Shown: positions 50,728 to 59,300, numbered from the stretch's first letter. The stretch is 64,000 bases of DNA from Gammaproteobacteria bacterium (GCA_017577365.1 PKRJ01000014.1:5988-69987); one strand, 5' to 3'. Numbers and translations are program-made. Notes: generated by a model not told the origin, from the sequence alone.

Positions 50728-51640
50728 CTACCCGAGCGCTGACGAAGAAGAGACGAGAGCCGAATGGCGATTCGTCAGGATTGGAGGTGTGCCGAGGCAA
50801 CACGGCCGCAGCGCGAACGTGACGGCCGCTCTTTTACTCTCGATCAGCTCGAGAGCCGCTCTTGGAGCTTGGTCGGCCGGAGCCTCGATATCCGGCGCGA
50901 CCCCGACCCGGTCGATGCGCCGACCGTCGGCCGTCACGTAATCGGCAACCGGAGCGAACAGCAGCCTGCCTTCGCCATCCGGGAAACGTTCCCCGCTCAG
51001 CATTGCCCCGGCGGTGGCTTCACCGATCACCGTGACGTCGGCGCGCCGGCGAATGAGATCGACGAACGGCTCGGCGGCGCTGGCCGTCTGGCTGCTCGTC
51101 AGCACGTAAACGTTGCCTTCGAAAATCGGCCGGTCGTGCTCGGGCAGGACCAGCCGCACAGCGCCGGTCTCGAGAAGACGCTGCCGGAAAAGTTCGAGGT
51201 CGAGCTCCTCCAGGGCGGCAATGCTCGAGATCTGATCCGGCGCGGATAACCCGCGTTCTGCACGAACCAGCGCCGCGTCAGATACACGCCGGTGTCGATC
51301 GCTTCACGGGTCAGGTACCGCCGAGCGCCGCCACGGCAAAAGCTCCTGCGGGCGCTGGCCGCTGGAGCCAGTTATGCGTGAACGGCAACTGCCGCGCAGC
51401 CCGGTTGAACTCGGCGCGAAAGGCCTCGTCGTCCAACGCTTTGATCTCCGGTCAGCCCACGTACGCGACGAACTCCCGCCACTCCGGCGACTCGGCGAGG
51501 TTCGCAATGAACCTCTGGCTGATCTCGATGATTCGCTCGAGCAGCGCCCCGCGCTCATTGCCCTCGGCCGCGGCTCCACACGCTGCCCCCGCTAGAGCGA
51601 GCAGACTGACCGCTCGCAGAAGTCGATGCCTAGGCCTCAT
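50728..51640 (-). pseudogene. Broken S41-family (C-terminal processing type) peptidase
   Basis: The gene starts normally at an ATG at 51640 with GGGAGGAAAGGC upstream and a signal peptide (LLRAVSLLALAGAACGAAAE). A TGA interrupts it after EWREFVAYVG (51452-51454). The same frame continues with PEIKALDDEAFRAEFNRAAR and LPFTHNWLQRP, then shifts near 51320 to RYLTREAIDTGVYLTRRWF, and again near 51250 to the C-terminal part with the catalytic Ser region (GNVYVLTSSQTASAAEPFVD) and VIGEATAGAMLSGE. The central domain part with the LRGN-type motif is missing. One stop, two frameshifts and an internal deletion make it a pseudogene. Confidence 0.85.
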
Positions 51641-51783
51641 GCCTTTCCTCCCGTCGAGAATGCAAAGCGACGGGATGCTTATCACAGGCGTTTGTCGCGT
51701 TCCGGGCAGATTGACGTCTCGACGATGATTCCCCCGGTTTGAAGGACGAACGTGAAAGGCTCGGGGACGAAAACGGAAGCGAG

Positions 51784-52563
51784 CTATCGTCGAAGCGCGT
51801 TGACGTCGAAGCCGGTCGAGACCGGCAAGCGCCGTTCGAGCCCGGTTAGGACGACTTCCCGCTTGCGGGCATTCCCCTGCACCTGCGCGACATAGGCCGG
51901 ATTGACCAGGAACGATCGGTGGATTCGGATCGCGCCCGGAACCTGACGGGCGACATCCGTCAGCGGCGCGCGGATCAAAACGCGGTCCATCGATCCGTCG
52001 GTGCGGCGACAAATCGACACGTAGTTCGGCTGTGCCTCGGCGAAGACGAACTCGTCGGGACGGGGCCGCAACACCTCTCCCCGATTCCGCCCGCGTATCA
52101 CCAGCGGCCGTCGCGTTCCCGGCGCCGGCTCCGGATACTTGCTGATGAGCAGCATTGCGAGCAGCACGAGCAGCGGCGCCAGCACGGCCGCATGGGGCAA
52201 CGCGATATAGACCACGTAATCAACCCAGTGCCGCCAACTCGGTTCGGCGTCGTTGATGACGCGCACGTTGTAGTACCAGCAGCAAGTGAAGATCGCTCCG
52301 AGAAGTAACGTGCGGGACAGAACCTCGTTATAGAGGCTCCACCGTCCGCCCCGCCACGCGTAGACGAGCCCGTGAAGAGCCAAGAATGGGAGCGCGATGC
52401 AGAAGCCGTAGCCGATTATCTTGATCGTACGCCACGGGCCATCGTAGCGATCAGTGCCGAACGGCTCGAGCAGTAGCGTGATAGCTGGTGGCGTTCTGCT
52501 TGGTGATCGCCGCAATCCTCTGGCACATGCGTGAAAGCGGCGGCGTCGTTGTCGCCGTCGCAA
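51784..52563 (-). CDS. LytTR-type membrane regulator, N-terminus truncated or uncertain
   Basis: The C-terminal third is a LytTR DNA-binding domain (VFAEAQPNYVSICRRTDGSM, then VARQVPGAIRIHRSFLVNPAYVAQVQGNARKREVVLTG, then LPVSTGF), preceded by three or four membrane segments (IIGYGFCIALPFLALHGLVYAW, LLLGAIFTCCWYYNV, ALPHAAVLAPLLVLLAMLLI). Homologous sequence begins only at about TLLLEPFGTDRYDGPWR (near 52485). The upstream basic stretch is antisense to the neighbouring gene, there is no ATG, and the TTG at 52563 or 52515 has no spaced ribosome site. The first membrane helix seems cut, so the gene may be damaged. LytTR regulators control gene expression directly or after phosphorylation. Confidence 0.65.
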   Translation of the reverse strand: MRRRQRRRRFHACARGLRRSPSRTPPAITLLLEPFGTDRYDGPWRTIKIIGYGFCIALPFLALHGLVYAWRGGRWSLYNEVLSRTLLLGAIFTCCWYYNVRVINDAEPSWRHWVDYVVYIALPHAAVLAPLLVLLAMLLISKYPEPAPGTRRPLVIRGRNRGEVLRPRPDEFVFAEAQPNYVSICRRTDGSMDRVLIRAPLTDVARQVPGAIRIHRSFLVNPAYVAQVQGNARKREVVLTGLERRLPVSTGFDVNALRR

Positions 52564-53123
52564 TGTGCATCGGGATCCTCACGAGCGTTGGGACGGCCGC
52601 GCTGATGGCCTGGTTCTACATCGGGCAAATCCGCGCGAGCGTCGAGATAGGCGCGGAACAGCTTGTCTTGAATATCCCGCTGTACGCCCGAGCAGTGCCG
52701 ATTCAGCGAATTCGAGCGGACGAGGCGGAAAGAATCTCACTCATCGGAGACGACAGCCGCCGCCCGAGCGTGCGAACGAACGGTCTCGGGCTTCCAGGCC
52801 TCAACCTGGGTTGGTTTCGCACCAGGGGTGGAGAGCGGGCACTCGTTGCAATCACTACGCCGGACGTGGTCGTTGTGCCGACGCAGGATGACTACATCTT
52901 GATCGTGAGCGTCGCCGACCCGGAGGGCTTCCTTCTGTCGCTCAGAGAAGCGAAACAGAGGGCCGCCGGTGCGAAACGAGCTGGGTGCGCAGTACGCTCT
53001 GATTCCGCTCTCTTCGGCCTGGCTTATACGTCCAGGGAACTGCAGCCACGGCAAGCGGATGCTCGGCTGCGGCATCTCGCTACGCCTTCGCTTTGGCGGC
53101 TACTCGAAGAGAGCTATTACTGA
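52488..53123 (+). CDS. Membrane protein with bacterial PH-like domain, probably truncated
   Basis: From a GTG at 52488 the 211-residue frame encodes a membrane segment (GGVVVAVAMCIGILTSVGTAALMAWFYIG), then a PH-like beta domain (IEIGAEQ-type start SVEIGAEQLVLNIPLYARAVP, then GGERALVAITTPDVVVVPTQDDYILIVSVADPEGFLLSLREA), the pattern of bacterial pleckstrin-like proteins. The first membrane helix appears incomplete, no ribosome site precedes the start, and the tail after the domain is unlike the family. It is divergent to and overlaps the LytTR frame by 76 nt, indicating that a deletion fused the two genes head to head. Function unknown. Confidence 0.5.
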   Translation: MAFCLVIAAILWHMRESGGVVVAVAMCIGILTSVGTAALMAWFYIGQIRASVEIGAEQLVLNIPLYARAVPIQRIRADEAERISLIGDDSRRPSVRTNGLGLPGLNLGWFRTRGGERALVAITTPDVVVVPTQDDYILIVSVADPEGFLLSLREAKQRAAGAKRAGCAVRSDSALFGLAYTSRELQPRQADARLRHLATPSLWRLLEESYY

Positions 53124-53282
53124 CCGCACGCGGAGGTCGCCGAAGGCCTCGCCGCCATCGCTGGGGCGGTACTTCTCACCCAGCTCCGAACGCGCCGGTT
53201 TCAGCCGCTGCGCGCAACGGCACGTCCGCGCAGAAACCCGCTGGGAGGCAGTGGCTTAGAACGGGTGGCAAATTCGGCAGGA

Positions 53283-53356
53283 TGGAGGCTAGGACCGGAA
53301 TCGAACCGGTGTACGCGGCTTTGCAGGCCGCTGCATCACCACTCTGCCACCTAGCC
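53283..53356 (-). tRNA. tRNA-Cys (GCA anticodon)
   Basis: The minus strand gives a 74-nt tRNA with encoded CCA. The acceptor arms are GGCTAGG and CCTAGCC with discriminator U. The anticodon stem GCGGC/GCCGC carries loop CTGCAAA (anticodon GCA), and the T arm contains GGTTCGATTCC. Confidence 0.97.
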
Positions 53357-53432
53357 TTCCGGATCGAGAGGCCGGGAAGACCGGCCGCAGGCAAATTTAC
53401 CACAGCCTGCGGCGGAACGCCGGCCCCTCCCC

Positions 53433-54002
53433 TCAATTGAGCTCGTCGATCGGCCAGAACCGCGTGCCGGAGACGTCGGCCTGCGCCATCAGCCCCTTGT
53501 CGGTCATCTGGTAAAACGCCACGCCGTCGATGAAGCTCGACGTGACGTTCACGCCGTCGGAGCCCGCTGCCGCCTGCGCCGTCGTGCTCGCGTCCCAGCC
53601 GCCGCGGATGAACCGATCGAGGTGCGCCGGCGTCTCGAACAGGATCACGACGTCGTACCGTTGCGCGCCGATGCCGAGCCCGACGCCTCCCGTGCCCATT
53701 CGCATGTACGTGCGGCGTCCCGAAGCCTTGTCGACCGCGACTCCCGTGCCGCCGCCGCCCGTCACGATGAAGCCGGCCTTCGTGGCCGTGAAGGCCGCGT
53801 AGCCGGCTGCACGGTCGTAGAGGCTCTTCACAGCCGGCTGCGACTGGAGCAGCTTGTCGAGCGTCTGCTGCGCCCGAGTATCGATCTCCCGGCGGCGCTC
53901 GAGCACCCGTGGATCGGTGGATGAGCCGTCCGGTTGAGCGAGCGCTGCAGCGGCGGCGAACCAAAGGCCGCAAAGCGAAGCCCAGACAACGTTGATCCGC
54001 AT
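53433..54002 (-). CDS. SYLF-domain (Ysc84-like) lipid-binding secreted protein
   Basis: The 189-residue protein has a signal peptide (VVWASLCGLWFAAAAALAQ) and a SYLF domain: LYDRAAGYAAFTATKAGFIVTGGGGTGVAVDK, MGTGGVGLGIGAQRYDVVILFE and the Gly-rich strands to GVNVTSSFIDGVAFYQMTDKGLMAQADVSGTRFW. SYLF proteins bind lipids or membranes; bacterial versions are periplasmic and of unclear role. The ribosome site GGGGGACGA precedes the ATG. It starts 31 nt after the HupE-like gene on the same strand, so the two are likely one operon. Confidence 0.9.
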   Translation of the reverse strand: MRINVVWASLCGLWFAAAAALAQPDGSSTDPRVLERRREIDTRAQQTLDKLLQSQPAVKSLYDRAAGYAAFTATKAGFIVTGGGGTGVAVDKASGRRTYMRMGTGGVGLGIGAQRYDVVILFETPAHLDRFIRGGWDASTTAQAAAGSDGVNVTSSFIDGVAFYQMTDKGLMAQADVSGTRFWPIDELN

Positions 54003-54033
54003 TCGTCCCCCTTTCTTAAAGGTCTCGACGCAC

Positions 54034-54750
54034 TCAAGTGGTCACGAAGTAGCCGGTCAGCTGATAGCCGATCAGCACCATTCCCGCGGCCATCAGCACG
54101 ACGTTCGCGGCAAAGGCGTGCCGCATAAAGCTCGTCCCCATGCTCCGCCACAGCGTGAAGCCGACCAGCATCACGCTGAGCGCGAGAAGCTGTCCGAGCT
54201 CGACGCCGATATTGAACGAGATCATGTTCGCGACGAGTCCGTCCCGGGAGATCGCGAGTTCCTGCAGTTTCGTCGCGAGGCCGAAGCCGTGAAACAGCCC
54301 GAAAACCATGACGGCGGCTTTCGTGCTCGGCTCGAAACCGAGGCGACGAAACCCGCCGAGATTCTCGAACGCCTTGTAGACGACCGACAGGCCGATGACG
54401 GCGTCGATCAGGTACGGATTGACGTGCAGACCGCCGAGGACTCCGAGCAGCAGCGTCGCGCTGTGCCCGATCGCGAACAGCGTGACGTAGAGCGCGACGT
54501 CCTTCAGGCGGTATAGAAAGAAGATCACGCCGGCGAGAAAGAGCAGATGGTCGTAGCCCGTGACCATGTGCTTCGCGCCGAGGTAGAGGTACGGCCCGAC
54601 GTGAACGCCGGCCGCGCGCAACAGGAATGCCTGATCCTCGCCTTCGATGCCGTGGCCAAGTGCCGCCGTCGCGGCGCTCCCAAGGAGCAGCGCGGCCAGT
54701 GCCGCCACGGCCAGTCGCCGGAGCAGAAATCGGTCGGCGCCGTCCAACAT
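54034..54750 (-). CDS. HupE/UreJ-family membrane protein
   Basis: The 238-residue protein has an N-terminal signal-like helix ending GHGIEGEDQAF, then six or so membrane helices. The family motifs are YLYLGAKHMVTGYDHLLFLAGVIFF, ALYVTLFAIGHSATLLLGVL and VMVFGLFHGFGLATKLQEL, with conserved His and Asp residues likely binding nickel or cobalt. HupE/UreJ proteins import nickel, though this longer branch has unknown substrate. There is no ribosome site at 54750 or at an in-frame ATG at 54774; a TACAAT element 9 nt upstream of 54750 suggests a leaderless message. No nickel enzyme is encoded here. Confidence 0.75.
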   Translation of the reverse strand: MLDGADRFLLRRLAVAALAALLLGSAATAALGHGIEGEDQAFLLRAAGVHVGPYLYLGAKHMVTGYDHLLFLAGVIFFLYRLKDVALYVTLFAIGHSATLLLGVLGGLHVNPYLIDAVIGLSVVYKAFENLGGFRRLGFEPSTKAAVMVFGLFHGFGLATKLQELAISRDGLVANMISFNIGVELGQLLALSVMLVGFTLWRSMGTSFMRHAFAANVVLMAAGMVLIGYQLTGYFVTT

Positions 54751-54759
54751 CGCGCGGCC

Positions 54760-54780
54760 ATTGTATCCCAACATTTGGGA
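54760..54780 (-). promoter_or_regulatory. Palindrome and -10 element of the HupE-like gene
   Basis: TCCCAA (54766-54771) and TTGGGA (54775-54780) form a perfect 15-bp palindrome with spacer CAT. On the minus strand it is immediately followed by TACAAT (54760-54765), leaving the palindrome in the -35/-10 spacer, an ideal repressor site. The ATG at 54750 lies 9 nt downstream. Confidence 0.45.
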
Positions 54781-54893
54781 GAACGCGCCCGCATCGGCTT
54801 GATTCCGGCCCGCCGAGCCCCCACCGTTCCGTAAAGGATCCACCCGGCCGACGTCGTGCCCGTGTCGGGTTCCCGGGCTCGAGGAAGCGCAGG

Positions 54894-55850
54894 ATGGAGT
54901 ACAAGGACTACTACAAGATCATGGGCGTCGAGCGAAACGCGACGCAGGAGGAGATCAAGCGCGCGTACCGCCGCCTCGCCCGCAAATACCATCCGGACGT
55001 CAGCAAGGAGCCGGATGCCGAAGAGCGCTTCAAAGAGCTCGGCGAAGCGTACGAGGTGCTGAGCGACCCCGAGAAGCGTGCGGCCTACGACTCGCTCGGA
55101 CCGCATTGGCGGGCCGGCCAGCAGTTCCGGCCTCCTCCCGACTGGGAGGAGCACTTCCATTTCGGCGGCTTCGGCGACGGCACGCGGACGAGCGCCGGAG
55201 CGCGCGATTTCAGCGATTTCTTCGAGGCGTTATTCGGACGCGCCGGTTTCGGAACCGGCCGATCGCGCTCGTTCACCTTCTCGACGCGCGGCGACGACTA
55301 CCAGACGACGATCACCCTGTCGCTCGACGAAGCGTATCGCGGCGTGACGAAGACGCTTACCGTCTCGGTGCCGGAGGTCGGTCCGAGCGGGGAGATCGTC
55401 GAGCAAACGCGCACGATCAACGTGCGCATTCCGCCGGGTGTCACGGACGGACGCCGCATTCGGCTCCCTCGCCAGGGCGCCGCGGGGCCGGGCGGACGCG
55501 GCGATCTCTACGCGATCGTCCGACTCGCACCCCATCCGTTCTTTCGTCCGAGCGGCAAAGATATCCATCTCGACTTGCCGATCACCCCTTGGGAAGCGGC
55601 GCTCGGCGCGACGGTCACCGTGCCGACGCTCGGCGGCCCCGTGGAGCTCAAGATCCCGAAAAACTCTCAGGCCGGCCAGAAATTGCGCTTGCGCGGCAGA
55701 GGATTACCTGGATCGCCGCCGGGCGACCAGCTCGTCACGCTCCAGATCGTCGCGCCGCCCGCCGACACGCCTGAGATCGAGGAGCTCTACCGTCGGCTCT
55801 CGCAGCTCGTCACGTCGAATCCTCGCGCGCATCTCGGCGTCGGCCGCTGA
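54894..55850 (+). CDS. cbpA: CbpA-type DnaJ co-chaperone
   Basis: The 318-residue protein has an N-terminal J domain (residues 4-70) with the HPD motif in KYHPDVSKEPDAEERFKELG. A Gly/Phe-rich linker follows (FHFGGFGDG, FGRAGFGTG). It has no zinc-finger domain. Two C-terminal client-binding domains are present (TLSLDEAYRGVTKTLTVSVPE, then IPPGVTDGRRIRLPRQG, then LDLPITPWEAALGATVTVPTLGG and IPKNSQAGQKLRLRGRGLP). This is the CbpA layout, stimulating DnaK ATPase. The start at 54894 has GAGGAAGCGCAGG upstream and is well conserved. It is divergent from the HupE-like gene. Confidence 0.93.
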   Translation: MEYKDYYKIMGVERNATQEEIKRAYRRLARKYHPDVSKEPDAEERFKELGEAYEVLSDPEKRAAYDSLGPHWRAGQQFRPPPDWEEHFHFGGFGDGTRTSAGARDFSDFFEALFGRAGFGTGRSRSFTFSTRGDDYQTTITLSLDEAYRGVTKTLTVSVPEVGPSGEIVEQTRTINVRIPPGVTDGRRIRLPRQGAAGPGGRGDLYAIVRLAPHPFFRPSGKDIHLDLPITPWEAALGATVTVPTLGGPVELKIPKNSQAGQKLRLRGRGLPGSPPGDQLVTLQIVAPPADTPEIEELYRRLSQLVTSNPRAHLGVGR

Positions 55851-55860
55851 TTCCGTACGG

Positions 55861-55883
55861 CGCGTTCCTGCCCCAAGAACGCG
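55861..55883 (+). terminator. Hairpin after the CbpA-type gene
   Basis: CGCGTTC (55861-55867) and GAACGCG (55877-55883) form 7-bp arms with a 9-nt loop, 10 nt after the stop codon and directly before the next promoter. Confidence 0.5.
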
Positions 55884-55890
55884 TTCCCGC

Positions 55891-55919
55891 TTGACGTATT
55901 GGCATTCAAGAGCTAGCTT
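55891..55919 (+). promoter_or_regulatory. Sigma70-type promoter of the DUF3450 gene
   Basis: TTGACG (55891-55896) and TAGCTT (55914-55919) are separated by 17 bp. Transcription would begin near 55926, 18 nt before the ATG, with a GGAGGAAA ribosome site in between. Confidence 0.6.
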
Positions 55920-55943
55920 GGGCGCCCCATCCTGGAGGAAAGC

Positions 55944-56663
55944 ATGCGACAGATCAAAACGGGCCTCGTTGCGGCCATTCTGACCTGCCTACCCGTCGCG
56001 TACGGTGTCGCTCAGGAACAGGAACAGGGGCAGCAGGGGGGGAACAACCAGACAGGACAGTCCGCGGTCGAGCAATACGATGTCCTGCTGCGGGACATCG
56101 CCGGCCTGCAAGTTTACAACGCGTTGCTGGAGCGCCAGATTCAGGATCAGCAGCAGCAAGTCGAGCAGATCCGCGCTGCCATGGAGCAGGTGCCGGAGCT
56201 CGAGCGACAGATTCCGGCGCTGCTGATCCGCATGGTCGATGCCCTCGAGCAGTTCGTCGCGCTCGACATTCCGTTCAACCTCGAGGAGCGCACGAATCGA
56301 GTGAACGAGCTGAAAGCGCTCGTCGAGCGCAGCGACGTCACGGACGCCGAGAAGCTGCGGCGTATCATGGAAGCCTGGACGGTCGAGACGGAGTATGGCC
56401 GAGAGTACGTGGCGGACGTCGGTCCGCTCGAGGTCAACGGCCAGCTCTATCCCGAGGTGGAGTTTCTGCGCTTAGGTCGAGTCGCGTACTTCTACATGAC
56501 GCCGGACGGCGAAGAGATCGGCGCATGGGATCATCGGTCGCGGGAATGGGTCATGCTCGGCAGCGAGCACCGCAACCAGATCCGTCAGACGATGCGAATG
56601 GCGCGCAACCAGGTTGCGCCCGACATCGTGCTCCTGCCGATCGTTCCGCCGTCGACGGAGTGA
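55944..56663 (+). CDS. DUF3450 family periplasmic protein
   Basis: The 239-residue protein has a signal peptide (GLVAAILTCLPVAYGVAQ) and a Gln-rich coiled coil (LLERQIQDQQQQVEQIRAAMEQVPELERQIPALLIRMVDALEQFV). The conserved core of DUF3450 follows (LDIPFNLEERTNRVNELKALVERSDVTDAEKLRRIMEAWTVETEYGREY, then FLRLGRVAYFYMTPDG). In other proteobacteria this family is encoded with ExbB/ExbD/TonB-type genes and is thought to support energised outer-membrane transport, which fits the many TonB receptors here, although no exb genes lie beside it. A strong terminator follows. Confidence 0.88.
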   Translation: MRQIKTGLVAAILTCLPVAYGVAQEQEQGQQGGNNQTGQSAVEQYDVLLRDIAGLQVYNALLERQIQDQQQQVEQIRAAMEQVPELERQIPALLIRMVDALEQFVALDIPFNLEERTNRVNELKALVERSDVTDAEKLRRIMEAWTVETEYGREYVADVGPLEVNGQLYPEVEFLRLGRVAYFYMTPDGEEIGAWDHRSREWVMLGSEHRNQIRQTMRMARNQVAPDIVLLPIVPPSTE

Positions 56664-56694
56664 CGGGTTAATCTGACGCCGTTGACCGAGTGGA

Positions 56695-56735
56695 AGGCCC
56701 CTGGCTCTCGATCGAGTCAGGGGCCTTTCTCTTTT
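56695..56735 (+). terminator. Rho-independent terminator after DUF3450
   Basis: AGGCCCCTG (56695-56703) and CAGGGGCCT (56718-56726) form a perfect 9-bp stem around a 14-nt loop that can itself pair, followed by TTCTCTTTT. Confidence 0.85.
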
Positions 56736-56805
56736 CGCCGTCTGCCGTCGGCAAGCTTTCCGCGCCGAGCGCGTCTCGTGCCGCCCTCGCCGCGAACCGT
56801 GCGGC

Positions 56806-57408
56806 TCACCGATCGACGACGAGGAGCTCTCCGTCCTGCTCGGAGATCGAGCCCTTCGCGAGCTGCGTCTTGATCTCGTAGCGCTGACCGGGACGAAGCG
56901 TCATCTCGCTTTCGAACGGCTGATAGCCCGGCAACGCGATCTTGATGCGATACGTCCCGGCTTTCAGTCTCAACCCCTTGGCGAAACGATCGACGTGCCC
57001 GGCGTAGCGGTCGTCGATGAAAACCGCGGCGTCTTTCGGCGCCACCGACAGCACGACCTGCGCCGTCTCGTCGGCGCTCGGGAACTTGAGCTCCGACGGC
57101 GTCGTCATCGCCAGCCGATACGCGTAGCGCTCGCCGGGCTCGAGCGTGATCGTGCGGCGCACGTCCTCGTAGCCCGCCAGCTTGAAGACGAGCTCGTGGG
57201 TTCCGGGCAGCAGCGTCAATCGCGACTTGCCGCGTAGCTGGCGCACGTGACCGATATACTGCCCGTCGACCCATACACCCGCGTCGCGCTCCGCGCGGCT
57301 CGCCGCTTTGATCTCGACCTCGGCAAGCATCGGGTTAGCGGCCATCGCGCCCGCCGTCCATACCGACGAAAGCGCGAGCGCCGCGGCGATCTTCGTTACG
57401 GCTCGCAT
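56806..57408 (-). CDS. Secreted protein with two PEGA domains
   Basis: The 200-residue protein has a signal peptide (KIAAALALSSVWTAGAMAA) and two PEGA beta domains. The first (about 40-95) contains AGVWVDGQYIGHVRQLRGKSRLTLLPGTHELVFKLAGYEDVRRTI. The second (about 115-185) contains AAVFIDDRYAGHVDRFAKGLRLKAGTYRIKIALPGYQPFE. PEGA domains occur on surface and periplasmic proteins, often as binding or spacer modules. GGAGGAGTTTCA precedes the ATG at 57408. No partner is obvious; function unknown. Confidence 0.85.
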   Translation of the reverse strand: MRAVTKIAAALALSSVWTAGAMAANPMLAEVEIKAASRAERDAGVWVDGQYIGHVRQLRGKSRLTLLPGTHELVFKLAGYEDVRRTITLEPGERYAYRLAMTTPSELKFPSADETAQVVLSVAPKDAAVFIDDRYAGHVDRFAKGLRLKAGTYRIKIALPGYQPFESEMTLRPGQRYEIKTQLAKGSISEQDGELLVVDR

Positions 57409-57640
57409 TGAAACTCCTCCGTATCCCCTGTGGCGAGCGCGGTCGGCGCCGCGCCGCGGGTACCCTAATAGGTGTCGACACGGATTAGAAGCTCGAAACG
57501 AGCCGCGGCGGCAGGGCAAGTAGTGACGGAGGTTTTTCCTGTCGCTATCTCGCGACGGGCTCGCATCAGGCGCGCTGTCACGCACCACGTTTCAGCCGGT
57601 TTCTCGCGCCGCGGTCACGGCATGCTACGGCTTGCGTCGA

Positions 57641-58822
57641 TCAAGGGTGAAGCAGCACCTTGATCGCGCCGTCCTGCTTTCTCTGAAAGATCTCGTAGCC
57701 GTGCGGCCCCTGCTCGAGGGGCAAATGATGCGTCGCGAGATCGTCGACGCCGAGGGGATCGGACTCGCCGGAAACGAGCGGCATGATGTCGTCGACCCAA
57801 CGCTTCACGTTCGCCTGCCCCATGCGAATCTGAATCTGCTTGTCGAACAGCTTCAGCATCGGCAGCGGATCCATTGCGCCGCCGTAGACGCCGCTGATCG
57901 AGATCGTGCCGCCTCGACGAACCGTATCGATCGCCTCCAGCAGCACCGTCAATCGATCCACGCCCGCCTTTTGAAACAGCGTTTGCGCGATCGAGTCGGG
58001 CAGCATTCCGGTCAACGTCTGCATGGCCTTCACCGTCGGAGCGCCGTGCGCCTCCATGCCGACGGCATCGATGACCGAATCCGTGCCTCGGCCGTCGGTC
58101 ATGTCGCGAATCACCGCCGGCACGTCGTCGTGCTCGTTCGCGTCGATCGTCTCGACGCCGTGGCGGCGCGCCATCGCGAGACGCTCCGGCACGATGTCGA
58201 CGCCGATCACGCGTGCCCCGCGGTACCGTGCGATGCGCGCCGCCATCTGGCCGATCGGGCCGAGACCATACACCGCAACGCTGCCGCCGTCCGGGATCGC
58301 CGCGTATTCGACCGCCTGCCAGGCCGTGGGCAGCACGTCGGCAAGGTAGATGAAGCGCTCGTCGGGCGGACCCTTCGGAACCTTGATCAGCCCGAAATGC
58401 GCCTGGGGCACGCGAAGATATTCGGCCTGCCCGCCCGGCACTTGACCGTAAAGCTTCGAGTAGCCGAGCAGCGCCGCGCCGCATCCGTGCTCGCGGACTT
58501 GGGTCGTCTCGCACTGAGAGTAGAGCCCGCGGTCGCACATGAAGCATCTACCGCACGCGATGTTGAACGGCACGACGACTCGATCGCCCGCACGCACGTG
58601 CGTCACGTCGGCGCCCACTTCCTCGACGATGCCCATCGGCTCGTGCCCGAGGATATCGCCGGGCTCCATGAACGGCTCGAGCACCTCGTAAAGATGCAGA
58701 TCGGATCCGCAGATCGCCGTCGTCGTGATGCGAACGATCGCATCGGTCGGCTCGCGCAACGTCGGGTCCGGCACTGCGTCGCAGCGCACGTCCCGTCTAC
58801 CGTGCCACACCATCGCTTTCAT
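57641..58822 (-). CDS. Zinc-dependent alcohol dehydrogenase, formaldehyde-dehydrogenase-like
   Basis: The 393-residue cytoplasmic enzyme is a medium-chain zinc dehydrogenase close to glutathione-independent formaldehyde dehydrogenase-like proteins. The catalytic-zinc region is AICGSDLHLYEV with GHEPMGIVEEVG. The structural-zinc cysteines are in CGRCFMCDRGLYSQC. The cofactor motif is VYGLGPIGQMAARIARYRG. A typical insert of this subgroup (ALLGYSKLYGQVPGGQAEYLRVP) is present. The ATG at 58822 follows CGGAGGACG. It stands alone on its strand. The alcohol or aldehyde oxidised is not determinable; formaldehyde from O-demethylation is normally taken by tetrahydrofolate instead. Confidence 0.9.
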   Translation of the reverse strand: MKAMVWHGRRDVRCDAVPDPTLREPTDAIVRITTTAICGSDLHLYEVLEPFMEPGDILGHEPMGIVEEVGADVTHVRAGDRVVVPFNIACGRCFMCDRGLYSQCETTQVREHGCGAALLGYSKLYGQVPGGQAEYLRVPQAHFGLIKVPKGPPDERFIYLADVLPTAWQAVEYAAIPDGGSVAVYGLGPIGQMAARIARYRGARVIGVDIVPERLAMARRHGVETIDANEHDDVPAVIRDMTDGRGTDSVIDAVGMEAHGAPTVKAMQTLTGMLPDSIAQTLFQKAGVDRLTVLLEAIDTVRRGGTISISGVYGGAMDPLPMLKLFDKQIQIRMGQANVKRWVDDIMPLVSGESDPLGVDDLATHHLPLEQGPHGYEIFQRKQDGAIKVLLHP

Positions 58823-58890
58823 CGGCGTCCTCCGACGCTGAGTCGATGAAACGGCCCCGCCGTGCTCGCGCCGAAGTCGGATCTCAACGA

Positions 58891-59259
58891 TCAGAACAAC
58901 AGCACGGCGAGCAGCATGAGGATCATCACGGCTACGCCGAGCGCCGCGAACGCACCGACGAGCCCGTGCGGAGCGTCCGCTATCCCGGGCCGACCGCTCA
59001 TCGCCTGCTCGGCGGTCAAGCCTCGCAATCCCTCGCCGCGCTGGGCGCGTTCGATCTCGTGACGAAACGCCGCGACGCTCGCCGGCGTGCCGGCCGCTTC
59101 GTCATCGGTGCCGAGCGGCACCGCAGCCGGCTCGAAGGCCGTGCTCGAGCCAGGGGTGCGCCCGCTCGCTCGAGCGCGTCTCATCCGCTCCGAGGTCGGC
59201 GCGGCAACCGCGGATCGCTCGCCGTCCCGCTCCTTCCGCGCTTTGCCGTCGTCTTTCAT
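58891..59259 (-). CDS. Small protein with C-terminal membrane anchor
   Basis: The 122-residue protein is charged and polar for 90 residues (KDDGKARKERDGERS, RRARASGRTPGS, SVAAFRHEIERAQRGEGLRGLTAEQAMSG) and ends with a hydrophobic helix (GAFAALGVAVMILMLLAVLLF), so it is a tail-anchored inner-membrane protein. The ATG at 59259 has AAGGCAGG upstream; an in-frame ATG at 59280 adds 7 residues. I do not recognise the family. It lies 41 nt downstream of a conserved small acidic protein gene on the same strand. Confidence 0.6.
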   Translation of the reverse strand: MKDDGKARKERDGERSAVAAPTSERMRRARASGRTPGSSTAFEPAAVPLGTDDEAAGTPASVAAFRHEIERAQRGEGLRGLTAEQAMSGRPGIADAPHGLVGAFAALGVAVMILMLLAVLLF

Positions 59260-59300
59260 TCGCGCCTGCCTTCGCGACATCCCGCCGCGGAAACTCGCGC

